Shown here piece by piece: positions 1 to 10,350 of a stretch of 64,000 nt of DNA (its first letter is position 1; each line of letters begins with the position of its first letter). The notes below the pieces were generated by a model. It saw only the letters and a program-made list of their open reading frames with translations. It searched no databases and had not been told where the DNA came from. Location of the stretch: contig NW_003211161.1 of the NCBI RefSeq assembly GCF_000006405.1, positions 33,393-97,392 on the forward strand, written 5' to 3'. A program made the position numbers and the translations under genes. Source of the DNA: Perkinsus marinus ATCC 50983 (taxonomy: Eukaryota > Perkinsozoa > Perkinsida > Perkinsidae).

Positions 1-838
1 TGGGTTTCCACCAGATGGAACGGAGCGGAGACGGGTGAGTCTAGTGTGTATTCCTCCCAACTTGTATAAGCATATCTCAGGTGACTTTACTTATGAAGAT
101 GAGTTTTGGGCAAACAAGTCTGAAAGTACAGCGTGGCCGGTACCGCCGCAGCTGCAACAAGCTGATATACTCGGGCCCCAGGTTCTGCAGTTGCTCAAAG
201 TTCCACTACTGCTCATGCACGGTAATCCTATAGCATTGACTTGATGGTGAAGCGAATCACTCCAACGGAGTGTTTTTGATGATTGGTGATAGTGATTGGC
301 TATTCAGTGGAGTTTCACCCGTTTTACGTGAAGTGGCGTAATACTCTGTGGAAACTCCGATATTTGCGGTATGCAGTAATTTTCACTAGTGTTTTTCACA
401 TCACGGGTGAAACTCTAATATATTCATAGCTCATCATTAAATTCAAGCCTTGTTGAGGTTTCAGCATCAAACACTGCTCAGTTAGTGTGAAATGCTAAAT
501 TTTCAAATTTGCCTAAGAAAAAAATACGCTCCTTATGTGATAGTAATAGTGCTCCATAATTTTTCAGGGTCGAAGGACAACATATGTCCTGTATCGAACA
601 GCAAGGTTCTCTTCAATGTACTTGACAATCAACGAGGGAGCTCGGACGGCATGGCCGCCGATCTTCGTTTTGTCGTGTTCCCTGGCGAAGGCCACGGCTT
701 TAGAGGTAGCGCTGCGGCAGAGGCAAATATGAGGCAGCTCAAATGGCTCCATAAGGTAAGTGTATATAACGCCAAGTCGTTATGATGCATCTAAAGCCAT
801 TTCAGTTCATGCCGGTGACGGAGAATGTATCGGTTTAA
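1..838 (+). CDS. S9-family (prolyl oligopeptidase-like) serine peptidase, C-terminal part
   Basis: The gene enters from the left edge, so its 5' end is missing. Four exons join in frame: 1-34, 81-221, 568-755 and 806-838, with introns of 46, 346 and 50 nt, giving 131 residues and a stop. The peptide has the end of an alpha/beta-hydrolase S9 domain: a PLLLMHG strand, the acid-residue loop SKDNICPVS that usually carries the catalytic Asp, then the strand FVVFPGEGHGF with the catalytic His, and a final helix ending WLHK. The nucleophile Ser lies upstream of the window. Such enzymes cleave short peptides or remove acylated or Glu residues from N-termini. The family is clear but the subfamily is not. 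The long intron holds a MITE-like repeat at 308-415. Confidence 0.8.
308..415 (+). repeat. MITE-like element, copy A (intron of the S9 peptidase gene)
   Basis: A 108-bp element with terminal inverted repeats: it starts TGGAGTTTCACCCGT and ends ACGGGTGAAACTCTA. The inner sequence contains TTTTACGTGAAGTGGCGTAA and CACTAGTGTTTTTCACATCA, both of which recur in other copies in this window. It has no coding capacity. Confidence 0.75.
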
Positions 839-1409
839 TTTTCGGATGTGTGAGGTTGATAGTGATTGGAGTTTCTCTAAATGCTCTGGGTTTGAGTTCT
901 TCGGAGTGGTTGAACCCAGTTATAGCAGAGTCATAGCAGTAGTCTACTCACTGGAACTCAGTGATTAACAGCGGATGTACCGAGTACACCTATGCAGTGA
1001 TTGAATTCGCCACTGATTTCGAAAGGCGAGTGACCACCTATTTGTAAAGCTTCCTGTCGGCATCGTTATCTGGACGGAACGTACTGCTGCCCATGAGGGT
1101 ACCGCCATTTTTCACTGTGATAGATTCGGGTATACACCGAATCAGTGGTAATATCAAATATACCAGTTGGAGGGACGGATCGCCTTTCATAAAAGGAGGG
1201 AACGGGGGTGTGAGAGATACGCTCCCATGAGCGTTCATACGTCTGTTATCAGTGCATTCGACCACCACGTTGTCTATTCTGTGATACCACATTTCTTCAA
1301 CTTTTCACACTCAAGTCCGCCTGAATCTCACGAAGCACGATCGATTATTGTACAGCAGCACGAGATATAAGCTGTGTTGAATGTTCAAAAAATATGATAA
1401 TATCCAAAT
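839..1409. other. Intergenic, no gene seen
   Basis: This gap lies between the convergent ends of the S9 peptidase (+) and the PX/F-box gene (-). Open frames here are short and show no domain or splice-consistent extension. It probably holds the two 3' UTRs. Confidence 0.5.
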
Positions 1410-3431
1410 CTATAGTGGCAATGGTTGAACGATGAATCTGGGCGACCTATGGATGCCATCGTCTCGAGGGATAGGCTCATATATATGAGCATAGGGCAGA
1501 ATCGTCAAGACGGTCTCGTGGCACAGGGAATTGCTACTGCTGTTACTGGCCAGCAAACCAGTGCCGTTGGTCCCACTCAAATGGGGATGGATTCCTAGAC
1601 TGGCATGCGACCTCGAACTCATCCTTATCGAGGGGCCCAGTGCCTGCGAAAAGAAGTGAGAAGTATGGCACGATGGTCCAGAGCGTACATGTTCGAATAA
1701 TCTTCCACTCATTAGTTCTTCCGCGTGCGCCAAAGGCGTCAACTCTCTCTTCAAATGGTTAATAGCCGCATCGGTCATATTCCGACTCCGACTCAGCTTC
1801 AACACTGATAAAGAGCCCATAGACTCCATGTCCTCGAGGAAAGCATCACTCCATAGATCGTTCACACCAATCAGCTCTAACCGCTCCAAACGCACGAGCT
1901 TTCCCGAGTTCAGAATTGCCCCACACTCGTCCGACAGGTGCCAAATGGAGTCCCGAATCGCGAGAACTCGCAGGTTCTCGGCAGTAGCATCCACTAGTGC
2001 GGCCAAACCCGACGTCGCCAGGGAAGCGACAGCCGTCAGTGTTATATCAGTCAAGTGAGCGAAGTGAAGACTGTCACTGAGGGAATATATCGGCGGTAAA
2101 ATTACGCCTTGGAACATCCATCTCTGTGTTGGATTCTGGAACTCTTCCAAATGAAGTGAAATCAAATTCGGCGATAATTTCGGCAAAAGTTGTGCAAATA
2201 CATTTCCTCGAATATTCGGCGCTGCTCTGAGTCCAGTCATGTGCATAACAATAGGTCGTAGGGCCTCCTCCGGCATAGAAAAGGTATTCATCAGCTGATT
2301 GTCGTCGATGAAGTCACACTCGAAGGCGTCCAATAAAGGGAGCTTTGCCACCACAGCAATCAAGTCTGTGAATGTCGATCGCCTCAGGCGTGTTTCGTCT
2401 TCTGCCATGATTGCCAACGCCCGCAAAGACTTAGCGGCTGATAGCATTTCCTCAACTACAATGCAAATGTCTTCAGTCAAATCAACAAAACCAAGACGGG
2501 GATTGTCCGTCCAAGTGAGTCGGAGGTTGACCAACTGCTTAATGACCTCTTCAAGAGGACGGAGACACTCCATGTCGAGGGGGCCACAAAGATCGAGATC
2601 TCGCAAGGGCATGTAGTCCGACGAACACACACTATCCAGAATCTCACAGAACAGTTGGTAGGAAGCACCGTCCCGTGTACGCATGCACAGCCTCGTGAGA
2701 CGATTAAAGTGCATGCACATAGGCAACGACTGTCGCAGCCTCGGCGTGCCGTTGAATCTCAATTTAAGGACCATTTGCGGCAGCGTCGATGCAGCCCTGT
2801 ACAAGATCCTGATCAGGCCTTGCTGACGTCGTTCCAAATCTGGACAAGAGAATTCCAATCCGGTGCTCGACCAGAGTAGAGGGTCCGTCGAGGCCTGCCA
2901 GAAGCCCTTGCATACAACCGACAGATGGGAAGAATCCCTAGTCTCAAGGTAAGAGAAGATATAAACCGGAAGTGGCTGCACCAGGAGAGTCCGCCCGTCA
3001 CGACTGCGAACAGGAGGGCCGACTGGACTGTTGTTGTCAAGTCCGACCGACATATCAGGTGGTAGAGATTTACATGGTTGAAACAGATTAAGAAATTGCC
3101 GCAATGCAATCGACATAGGATCAGGCTCTACTGATCTGAGTATTTGGTTGAGCCAGTCTGTCAACGCGTGGGCACGCTCGTTGAGAACCCGATCTGGTGC
3201 CAACGAGGCGAATATGATCTTCTTGGGGAAGGCTATTCTAGGCACTTGCACTGGATGAGATAGGGCAAGGACGTCGCGCAAGTCGAGGAACTCCGAATAA
3301 CGACGTGTTATTCGCCATTTGAAGGGCGCTGTGGCGAGGGAGATCTCTAGAGTGTAACGAGTTACAAAATTGGAAGTGTGAAATGATACGAATGACGCTG
3401 CATATTCGGGCGTGTTGGAATCGAAATCCAT
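1410..3431 (-). CDS. PX domain - F-box - leucine-rich repeat protein
   Basis: A single-exon frame of 673 residues starting at ATG 3431. Residues about 10-118 read as a PX (phosphoinositide-binding) domain: the RRYSEF motif with basic residues, a PRIAFPKK proline/basic loop, then a helix with DWLNQIL. Residues about 148-190 read as an F-box (LPVYIFSYLETRDSSHLSVVCK, then a conserved LLW). The rest is rich in regularly spaced Leu (LRDLDLCG, LRALAIM, LRVLAI, LERLELIG, LSVLKLS), as in RNI/AMN1-type LRRs of F-box proteins. By family, it would be a membrane-recruited substrate adaptor of an SCF ubiquitin ligase. The PX/F-box combination is unusual. The C-terminal 70 residues look disordered. Confidence 0.75.
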   Translation of the reverse strand: MDFDSNTPEYAASFVSFHTSNFVTRYTLEISLATAPFKWRITRRYSEFLDLRDVLALSHPVQVPRIAFPKKIIFASLAPDRVLNERAHALTDWLNQILRSVEPDPMSIALRQFLNLFQPCKSLPPDMSVGLDNNSPVGPPVRSRDGRTLLVQPLPVYIFSYLETRDSSHLSVVCKGFWQASTDPLLWSSTGLEFSCPDLERRQQGLIRILYRAASTLPQMVLKLRFNGTPRLRQSLPMCMHFNRLTRLCMRTRDGASYQLFCEILDSVCSSDYMPLRDLDLCGPLDMECLRPLEEVIKQLVNLRLTWTDNPRLGFVDLTEDICIVVEEMLSAAKSLRALAIMAEDETRLRRSTFTDLIAVVAKLPLLDAFECDFIDDNQLMNTFSMPEEALRPIVMHMTGLRAAPNIRGNVFAQLLPKLSPNLISLHLEEFQNPTQRWMFQGVILPPIYSLSDSLHFAHLTDITLTAVASLATSGLAALVDATAENLRVLAIRDSIWHLSDECGAILNSGKLVRLERLELIGVNDLWSDAFLEDMESMGSLSVLKLSRSRNMTDAAINHLKRELTPLAHAEELMSGRLFEHVRSGPSCHTSHFFSQALGPSIRMSSRSHASLGIHPHLSGTNGTGLLASNSSSNSLCHETVLTILPYAHIYEPIPRDDGIHRSPRFIVQPLPL

Positions 3432-3529
3432 TGAGAGTTCAAAGACTACAAAAACACACTGCGAGAGTATGCAAAAAACAATCCTGATGCGTGCCGTTTT
3501 TCTTGAGTGGAAACTAAATTATAGTCGAA

Positions 3530-4010
3530 CGTAGATTGCCGATGATGGTGATGCGTGCCGTGATCTCATACCCTTCCAACACCGAGACGAGTATATGAGA
3601 AACTCCCATCCAGTGTTGGAGGAATATGTAGATGTTTCCTTTCCTCAGCTGAGCTCAGGAGTTCCATCACTAGTTATAGAAGTTCACATACGAAGTGTAC
3701 AGAAACCAACAATAATCTCTCAAAATTTCCTCACAATTTTCATAGCCCGGGGGGTCGTGCAGCATATTTTTCCCCCACAAAATTCTCACCGTAAAAAGAT
3801 AAAGAAGAACATCACGTTTCGGCAAAATAGAGTTGATGAAAATTCCCTTAGTAGCATTACCCTTGGCCGAAGACACTGCACTACTTTGACGTACTCCATC
3901 ACCATCATCACCATCATAGTATTGATTCATAAACCATTGACGGTTTCTGAAAGGGCCTATTCAAGTTCCTACTAAAAGGACCTTTGAATAGGAAAGTGAA
4001 TAAGCTTCGA
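3530..4010. repeat. Degenerate dispersed repeat (TCAGCTGA-core family) in intergenic DNA
   Basis: Positions 3613-3667 contain GTTGGAGGAATATG, TTTCCTTTCCTCAG and CAGCTGAGCTCAGGAG. Diverged versions occur at 13617-13670 (inverted), 45194-45240 (inverted) and 48236-48300. Flanking low-complexity stretches (AAAATTTCC, AATTTTC) also recur near the other copies. Open frames here appear incidental. Nothing else is seen between 3432 and 4235. Confidence 0.5.
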
Positions 4011-4235
4011 TTCATACCACACCAAATTGAACTACTCGAAATCGGTTCAGTTTGAAATCGATAAACTTCCAGAGTTACAGTCGTTATTGCTCTACTTGAT
4101 AACCTTCTTGAATGTTTTGATTTCAACAGCCTCACACGAGCGAATCTTCCTACCCGACCGCCTCCCTAGATATTCGCCTCGAAGTGTTACGGTTCAAATA
4201 TCTACGGAAACACTATAATGTTATAACAGCTGTCA

Positions 4236-4502
4236 TCAGTTCGGAACAGTATTGAGATCACCAGGATGCAGGTTGACATTAGCATAGGCGTGCTCGATCT
4301 CTTCAGCCGTCTTGAACGCCTTCAATTGAAGTCGGTATGCTTTCAAAAAACCGAGGTATTTTATGAAAATTTTGGGGAAAAATAAAAAAAAGTATTTTTC
4401 CAAAAAAGGTGGGTAAATTAATGAAAATTCGGTTAAAATACTAAATTGCCCTAGCAATGCGGTAGCCATTGTACGAACAGCAGCCGATAGAAGAGCATTC
4501 AC
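4236..4502 (-). pseudogene. Fragment resembling the C-terminal end of a tyrosyl-tRNA synthetase-like protein
   Basis: The last 34 residues contain KAFKTAEEIEHAY and LHPGDLN. A LHPGDLK motif near the end of the catalytic module is typical of eukaryotic and archaeal TyrRS. The upstream half (start to about 4440) is separated by AT-rich, low-complexity sequence that may be an intron. The rest of the enzyme (HIGH and KMSKS regions) is absent nearby, so this looks like a truncated copy or a chance similarity. Confidence 0.3.
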
Positions 4503-4540
4503 GATTGTGGGGAATTCAACGTTTTCATCACTTCCTCATA

Positions 4541-4604
4541 TTGCTCCGACCGGGGATCGAACCGGGGTGCATCGATAGGCTCTGGCTAAGACTGAGCTGA
4601 GCTC
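4541..4604 (-). other. Truncated tRNA-like sequence
   Basis: Read on the minus strand it has a D-arm-like GCTCAG...GAGC and a perfect T-loop block CCGGTTCGATCCCCGG followed by an acceptor-like TCGGAGCA. Only about 13 nt separate the two arms, too few for an anticodon arm. It therefore looks like a tRNA-derived relic with Pol III box A and box B rather than a working tRNA. Confidence 0.45.
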
Positions 4605-4947
4605 TTGTAATCTTGCATTATCTCCACGCTTCTTGCTGCGCTTTCTGCGCTGAGGCTTCTTCTATCTGAAACTACCCTCGCTGTGCGTGAGCGTGATGAG
4701 CTTTAGGTGAGAGCCTTTGCAAGCTCTCTTAGTATCTACAGAGTTCATTCCGGAGACTCGCTTGACCTCGTGCCTTGTCGTGGTGTTGATGGGAAAGTGT
4801 AGTTGCGTTTTAGCGATCTTAACTCTTCGAGCTCTGTGATGTAATCTCTTGCAGATTTGACGGGAAGTCAGCTGTGTAGTTCCCGGGTAGAATTTTGACT
4901 TGTTCTTTGTTCAGAAGTTTTTTCCGGTTTAACCAGTTCTCCCAGAG

Positions 4948-6060
4948 ATGTCCCAGCAAATGCCCCCAGCCAACCGTATGACCTTGCAGACCTTCAAGGC
5001 CAAGGGTGTCGGCGCGAAGAAGGGCCATAGTCTTCTCAAGAAGAAGCGTGATGCCCTTAAGAGCAGATTCTCACAGATGCTCAAGGAAATCGTCGATGTC
5101 GGTTTGACAATTGTATAAGTGCTTTTTCATCATTCCTTCTTGTCAGACTAAGAAAGCTGTTGGCGAGAACATGGCTGATTGCTCCTTCTCTATTGCTAAG
5201 GCTAGATGGGCCGGCGACAGTGATTTCGTCCAGACTGTTATCCAGCGAGTCAAGAAACCTAGGTAAGCTTGGTGATGTAACTATTCAGTCTGCTGATCTC
5301 GTTTTTCTCTTAGTGTCACTCTGAAGGTTTCAGCTGAGAATGTTGCCGGTGTCTTCCTTCCCAAGTTCGATCTTCAGAGGGATACGACGTTGGACGTAAG
5401 TCGTTCATTCGATTTCATGTCATTGGTATCATTTCTTTTTGACTTCAGGGCCCCATGATGAGCCTTGGTGCTGGACAGGGTGGCCAAGTGATTCAAACCT
5501 GCAGACTGCAACATGCCAAGGTCCTTGAGCTCGTAAGTGCTTCCTGTGTATACTTGTGAAATGTGACGACTTCTCCCTCAGCTCGTCAGGATGGCCTCCT
5601 TGCAGACATCTTTCATCACTCTAGATGAGGAAATCAAGATGACTTCGTAGGCTAGTGTTGGTATTTCATGTGGCTGTTGTTGATGTTTCCTGTCCATAGA
5701 CGTCGTGTGAACGCTCTCGAATATGTGGTGATTCCTCGTATGGAGACAATTATTCACTTCATCGAGCAAGCTATGGACGAGCAAGAGCGTGAGGAGTTCT
5801 TCAGAGTGAAGAAGATTGTCGAGAAGAAGAAGGAGAAGCAGGCTAAGGAGGCCGCCGACCGTGCCGCCGAGGGCGGAGGTACGTGTGTGGGAACAAGGCT
5901 ATCACAATGGAATTTTAGTCTCCAAAATGACGATGTAATTCTTCCCTCAAATGTTGTGTGTTTTTCAGAAGCCGGTGTTCTTGCTATGGCCGTGGGCAAC
6001 GAGGACCAGGTCGGCACCGCCTTCGATGACGTGAAGAAGGATGCGGAACTGGTGTTCTAA
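4948..6060 (+). CDS. VMA8/ATP6V1D: V-type proton ATPase subunit D
   Basis: Seven exons (4948-5097, 5147-5262, 5314-5395, 5449-5532, 5582-5646, 5700-5878, 5969-6060) join in frame to 255 residues, the usual length of the family. Subunit D is the central rotor stalk that couples ATP hydrolysis in V1 to proton pumping in V0. Diagnostic blocks are [24 protein letters not shown] at the N-terminus, [21 protein letters not shown] in the middle and [18 protein letters not shown], then a charged coiled coil. Introns are 49-90 nt. The coding sequence is clearly richer in G+C at third positions than its surroundings, as expected for a highly expressed gene. Confidence 0.95.
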
Positions 6061-7260
6061 GAGCATCGGTGTAGCTGTCTAATATCTTCGTTGGCTCAGT
6101 GGCTTGTTCCCCATAGTGGTCGGAATTTCTTCATAGTCTGTCGCATTTCTTGTGACTATTTATCCCCTTCAACCAGACTGTTCAACTGATTGTGTGTGGC
6201 TGATGCCATCGCACGTGACTGTTATAGCGTGTTCCTCCCTGCGAAGATCATCACTGTGTTCTCATCGAGTTGTTAATTCTTTGGGCGTATGGGTCGGTAA
6301 TGTGGAAGGCTTAATTGATGTAGTAGTTACCGTTTTGGTGGTTAGTCGGCTTCGAGAGAAAGTTCAAGGGGTCGCAGATATTAGCAGTTTCTAAAACTTC
6401 ATCTCTTCCGCTGCTACTGCACGTCACCTAATACGGGTGATACTTCCCATCATGGGGAAGTCCCCAAGGTGATCGGCTGTCAGTGGGAGAACCATGAATT
6501 CCGATTCAGCTTTATGATCCTGGTGAGTCTGACTGTCATTGAAGCTAGTGGTGTTCGAAAGGATGCTCCGGGTCAAGATGGCCACATGTTCGAGGCGAAC
6601 CATTTCGCCCGAGCCGCACGCGCCATTGATGACTGTGCGTCTGCGTAGTGCTATTTTCGCACGCAGACCCGAGTTCTGGTATAGATCCTCTACACATTCT
6701 TATGTTGTGTTGAACAATGACGCGCATTACAATGAAATCTCGCTGCCTGGTCTCGGGTGTATGAGGGGGAACTCTCATTCAGGCTCCTATCAATCTCGTA
6801 TGGGCATTTACTGGGTTGGTCTTGAAATGTTGTAGAGCCGCCGTCGAGGAGGTTGTAGAGAAAAACTACTTTCTTCGATATGTTTAGGTTAATGCGTGGA
6901 GTGATATGGAGGTGACTTGGTTGAAAATAGTCGGCCAAACTAGAGAGAAATATTTGACAAATCCGTTGAATTGACTAGAGTGAGAAACGCAAAAGTTTTC
7001 TTACCCATTATACATAGATGAACTCTTTTATTTTCAAGGGCAGCCAAATATCCTCATATGTCAAGTCTCTGACTATCAAACATAAATTTCGAATTGGTTG
7101 TAAACCTTCGCACAAGAGCTTTATTTTCGGGTTTAGCATGTAGTATATGTTCATTTCTTGATAGGGACTTGATCCTGGATAACGTTTGCGAATTATGTGA
7201 GAGTCGGCAAGTCTAACTTGGTAAAAAATCATCATTCGCAGTTCGCTAGCTTTGTTAGGA
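6061..7260. other. Intergenic, no gene supported
   Basis: The first part is likely the 3' UTR of the V-ATPase gene. Frames of up to 115 codons exist on both strands but show no recognisable domain, start context or splice-consistent continuation. Confidence 0.45.
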
Positions 7261-9851
7261 ATGTTGATCCACGTGGCCTCCACCAGTGGTACTTTCTCCT
7301 CACCAGTAGCTGTCCAGCGACGGTGTCTATCGTGGTTGGGCAAACAGAAGAGCAAGGCTCGGAATTTGGCATTACATCAACACAATCAATGGATGACTGA
7401 GCTGCAGGCGGCTAATGAGGCTGACAAACAGATATGGATGGTGGACAAACAGCTAAGGTCGCGACACGTGGGGGAGTATATCGTGTTTATGGATTCTCAT
7501 TCGAACTCCAGTTATGTTCCCTGTGGTGGATTTGATCGCGAGTTCAGGTCACCGAGGCAACGAATAGAAACCAAGTTTCGATACTCCTCCCCGCATAAGC
7601 AGAAGTCTCAACAGCAGGGAGAAGTCCCAACGGGGGTATGGGCGGACGAGGATGATGAAAATCTGACGAGCCTAGAGGAGCTCATCAAACCTACGTATCG
7701 GGGACCTGTTTGCAACGTCCCTGTCGAACCGGTAATCTGATCAGTTCAGTGTTGGCATGCATATGCTCAACTGCATGTCTAGATTTTGAGCAAATTTCTG
7801 CGAAATTTGTCCTATACGAATTCACATACCAGTGTACAGAAAGCAAAAGAACTTTCATGGTGTCACCAAAACTCGTCGCTCACTAAGTGCATGATCTCTC
7901 ACATTGATTCGGTCGGTTGATATGAACCAGTGAGTGGCAATTTTCAGTTCGGGAGCATCACGGTTCAGCACGGTAGCATCTTCGAATGGCAAGGAGATTG
8001 TCTGATTTTGCCGATGTCACCGAATATCATGCCTTATAGAGGCTTGCCACTCGAGGCCTTAGAAAGAGGTAGCAGGGCGATCACTCACTTTATTTTTTTT
8101 TCGGAGTGTTGGGTGAATTCGGAGTGGCGACCCGACTTGATTCATCGCATGTTGTCAGGTGGTCGCGATCTCATCAAAGATGTTTTTGGATTTGTCCGAT
8201 CGGACGAGTCCCTTCGGGAGCAAATAGAGCCTCCTGATCTCGGCCCGACGGTGAAGGCCAACTTCAATTCAGGTCTACCGGTCGGAACAGTTATACCGGC
8301 GCCGGCTCACGGTACTCTGCGATAGAAATCTGTCGGTTTGACTTCGACTTTTCACCAACGATGTTAGCGTGTATGTAACCGATATCATTGATAATTATTT
8401 TTTAATAAATATGAAAATATAAAATTACTCGATAGTGTACTATACTTCATAGTAATATATACGGCTTTGTACTCGCGATGTAATAATAGGTATCGAATTG
8501 AATTCGCCATCGTGTGGTATGTGGCGATTTCGTCCAATGCTGTTATATGGCACCGCTCAGGTATCAACAACGTAGCGGCAGTATTCTTCGTAGTTATGCC
8601 ATATTTTTGGCAAGGGTCAAGTACAGATGCTGAGAGACGGTTTAGATATGCGATCCGATCAGCCTTGGAATATGTGTCGTCTCACGCCGAGATCAGATCA
8701 GTTGCCATCCCTCATTTGGGCCGGGGGATCTTTGGGTTTGCCGATCATAAAGGCTCGATGGGTAATACGTATACCATTCGTATTTACTCTAATAAGGTAG
8801 CTTTGGAATTGTGGATAATATTGGAGCTTCACTCTAGTGATATGAGAAACAATAGTGAAAAGCTAATATCACGACTACTGCATATCACCGCCGTTTTTCT
8901 CACCGAGTTTTACGCCACTCCACGTAAAACGGGTGAAACTCCACCGTATTATTAGCTCGACTTGCTAGAATCATCTCATTAGCATATTGTTCGCGGCCTG
9001 GCCTTACATGTCCTAGGGCGGCCACATATAGCAATCGGTACACTGCAAAAGATCGAGCTCTCGTATACTGGCGATGCTGATGATGTTAGTATAGGTCCAA
9101 CGATGATTATGGCAGAGGAGGCCTTCGATGCTATACTATGCCGAGATCGTACTAGTAATATCAACTACTCACTGCAGAATGTGACACTCATCGATATCGA
9201 CAACGACGTGGTGGAGATGATGCGAGATAGTTTATTAATGGTAGTATATAGCCGAAATTGTGATAGCCATCTCCCTGCGGTTAGGTCGCCGAACGGACCT
9301 TTCCTGATAAGCAAGTGGAGCCTGCTGCACTACATCAGGGAAAGCTGGCCAGGCGGCTCATTATGATGCACGATATGCATGAGCTTAATCTAACTAGAAA
9401 ACGCGATAAGTGCGTTGTTCGATCGGGGGGCATTTGAAGTTGAGAATTATGTGAGTATCAGATACAAATTTAAGAAGTACTCGGGTGTCATCCGGAACAG
9501 GGCGGACCATTGGCGTGCTAATATTATGCCGTGGGTGTGGAGATCACAGAAAGTTAATATACCACCACCTTTGATGGTTCGGAAGAAGACTGGTACGCCT
9601 CCAGGCATTGGAGAGGACACGAGGTATGTTGTTACTTGTGAAGAATCGATCACCATGTATTTGTGATTCTGTTTAGTTCACGACTTCAACCTAGAGGGCG
9701 ACCACACTATTATACGAACGTCAGTCACTGGCTCTTCCCCACTGACACACAGTCGGGCTTTAAGAGCATACGGAGAACAGCTGGTGGACGATGGGTTGGA
9801 CAGTCTCCTGGCATGCCCAAGACGCAAGACATGGTTAAACCTCGAGCTTAG
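7261..9851 (+). CDS. Macro-domain protein, multi-exon
   Basis: Exons 7261-7731, 7948-8068, 8159-8311, 8594-8761 and one beginning at 9017 join in consistent phase. Across exons 2-4 they encode a macro (ADP-ribose-binding) domain: GSIFEWQGDCLILP (as in GDIT...VDAIV), a Gly pair in LERGGRDL, GTVIPAPAH, then VMPYFW and a helix ending in SVAIPHLGRGIFGF (as in IAFPAISTGVYGF). Macro domains bind or hydrolyse ADP-ribose and related ligands. The first exon starts with a basic, Ser-rich leader free of acids that could be a mitochondrial transit peptide. Later exons at about 9398-9623 and 9677-9851 encode a basic C-terminus; their phase link to exon 5 is unresolved, so they may belong to a second gene. 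A MITE sits in the intron 8762-9016. Confidence 0.65.
8822..8943 (-). repeat. MITE-like element, copy B (intron of the macro-domain gene)
   Basis: Starts TGGAGCTTCACTCTAGTGAT and ends ACGGGTGAAACTCCA. Its right half is the inverse of the left half of copy A, so it is inserted in the opposite orientation. It has no coding capacity. Confidence 0.75.
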
Positions 9852-10350
9852 CTTGTATGTTTTGCATGTTTGTGAATCTGGTTTCTGTGTAACAAGAGGG
9901 TGGTTGTGTGCATAGACATAGTCGGCTTTGGAAGCAACTCATCACAATATGCACAAGACTCGGTCAAATTAGCATCAACTATCCTTACACAAAGTATCGA
10001 GTAGTAATAGTGTATGTAATGGTAACATATGTAAACTATATTATGTCTATTATACTTGTGACTTGTATTAGTATAATACACATAATATTCTATGTGCCCA
10101 TTTAATCACGCAGTGAGTATCATGGGAACTCAACAGTACGAACAACAGTCGAAAACCCCTGTAAAAGAATGGGAAATGACCAGACGTACGAGACAGTAAA
10201 TCAAGAGTTGATGAATTCGATGCTGCAGCGTTAAAACTGAACAGCCACAGCATCACGGTATTTTTATGACGAACTGAGCAATACACTAATTCGCCACAAA
10301 TAAGAGGAGATATTTCAGGAGAATACATTGGAGCGCTTTAATAATCGACC
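9852..10350. other. AT-rich intergenic spacer
   Basis: About 500 bp between converging genes, with runs of TA-rich sequence around 10010-10090. No gene or repeat was recognised. Confidence 0.4.

Noticed and set aside
564-752. Minus-strand frame opposite the S9 peptidase exon
   Set aside because: It is a shadow of the coding exon on the plus strand; no separate evidence.
7008-7355. 115-codon minus-strand frame
   Set aside because: It overlaps the start of the macro-domain gene, lacks recognisable features and has an AT-rich, low-complexity tail.
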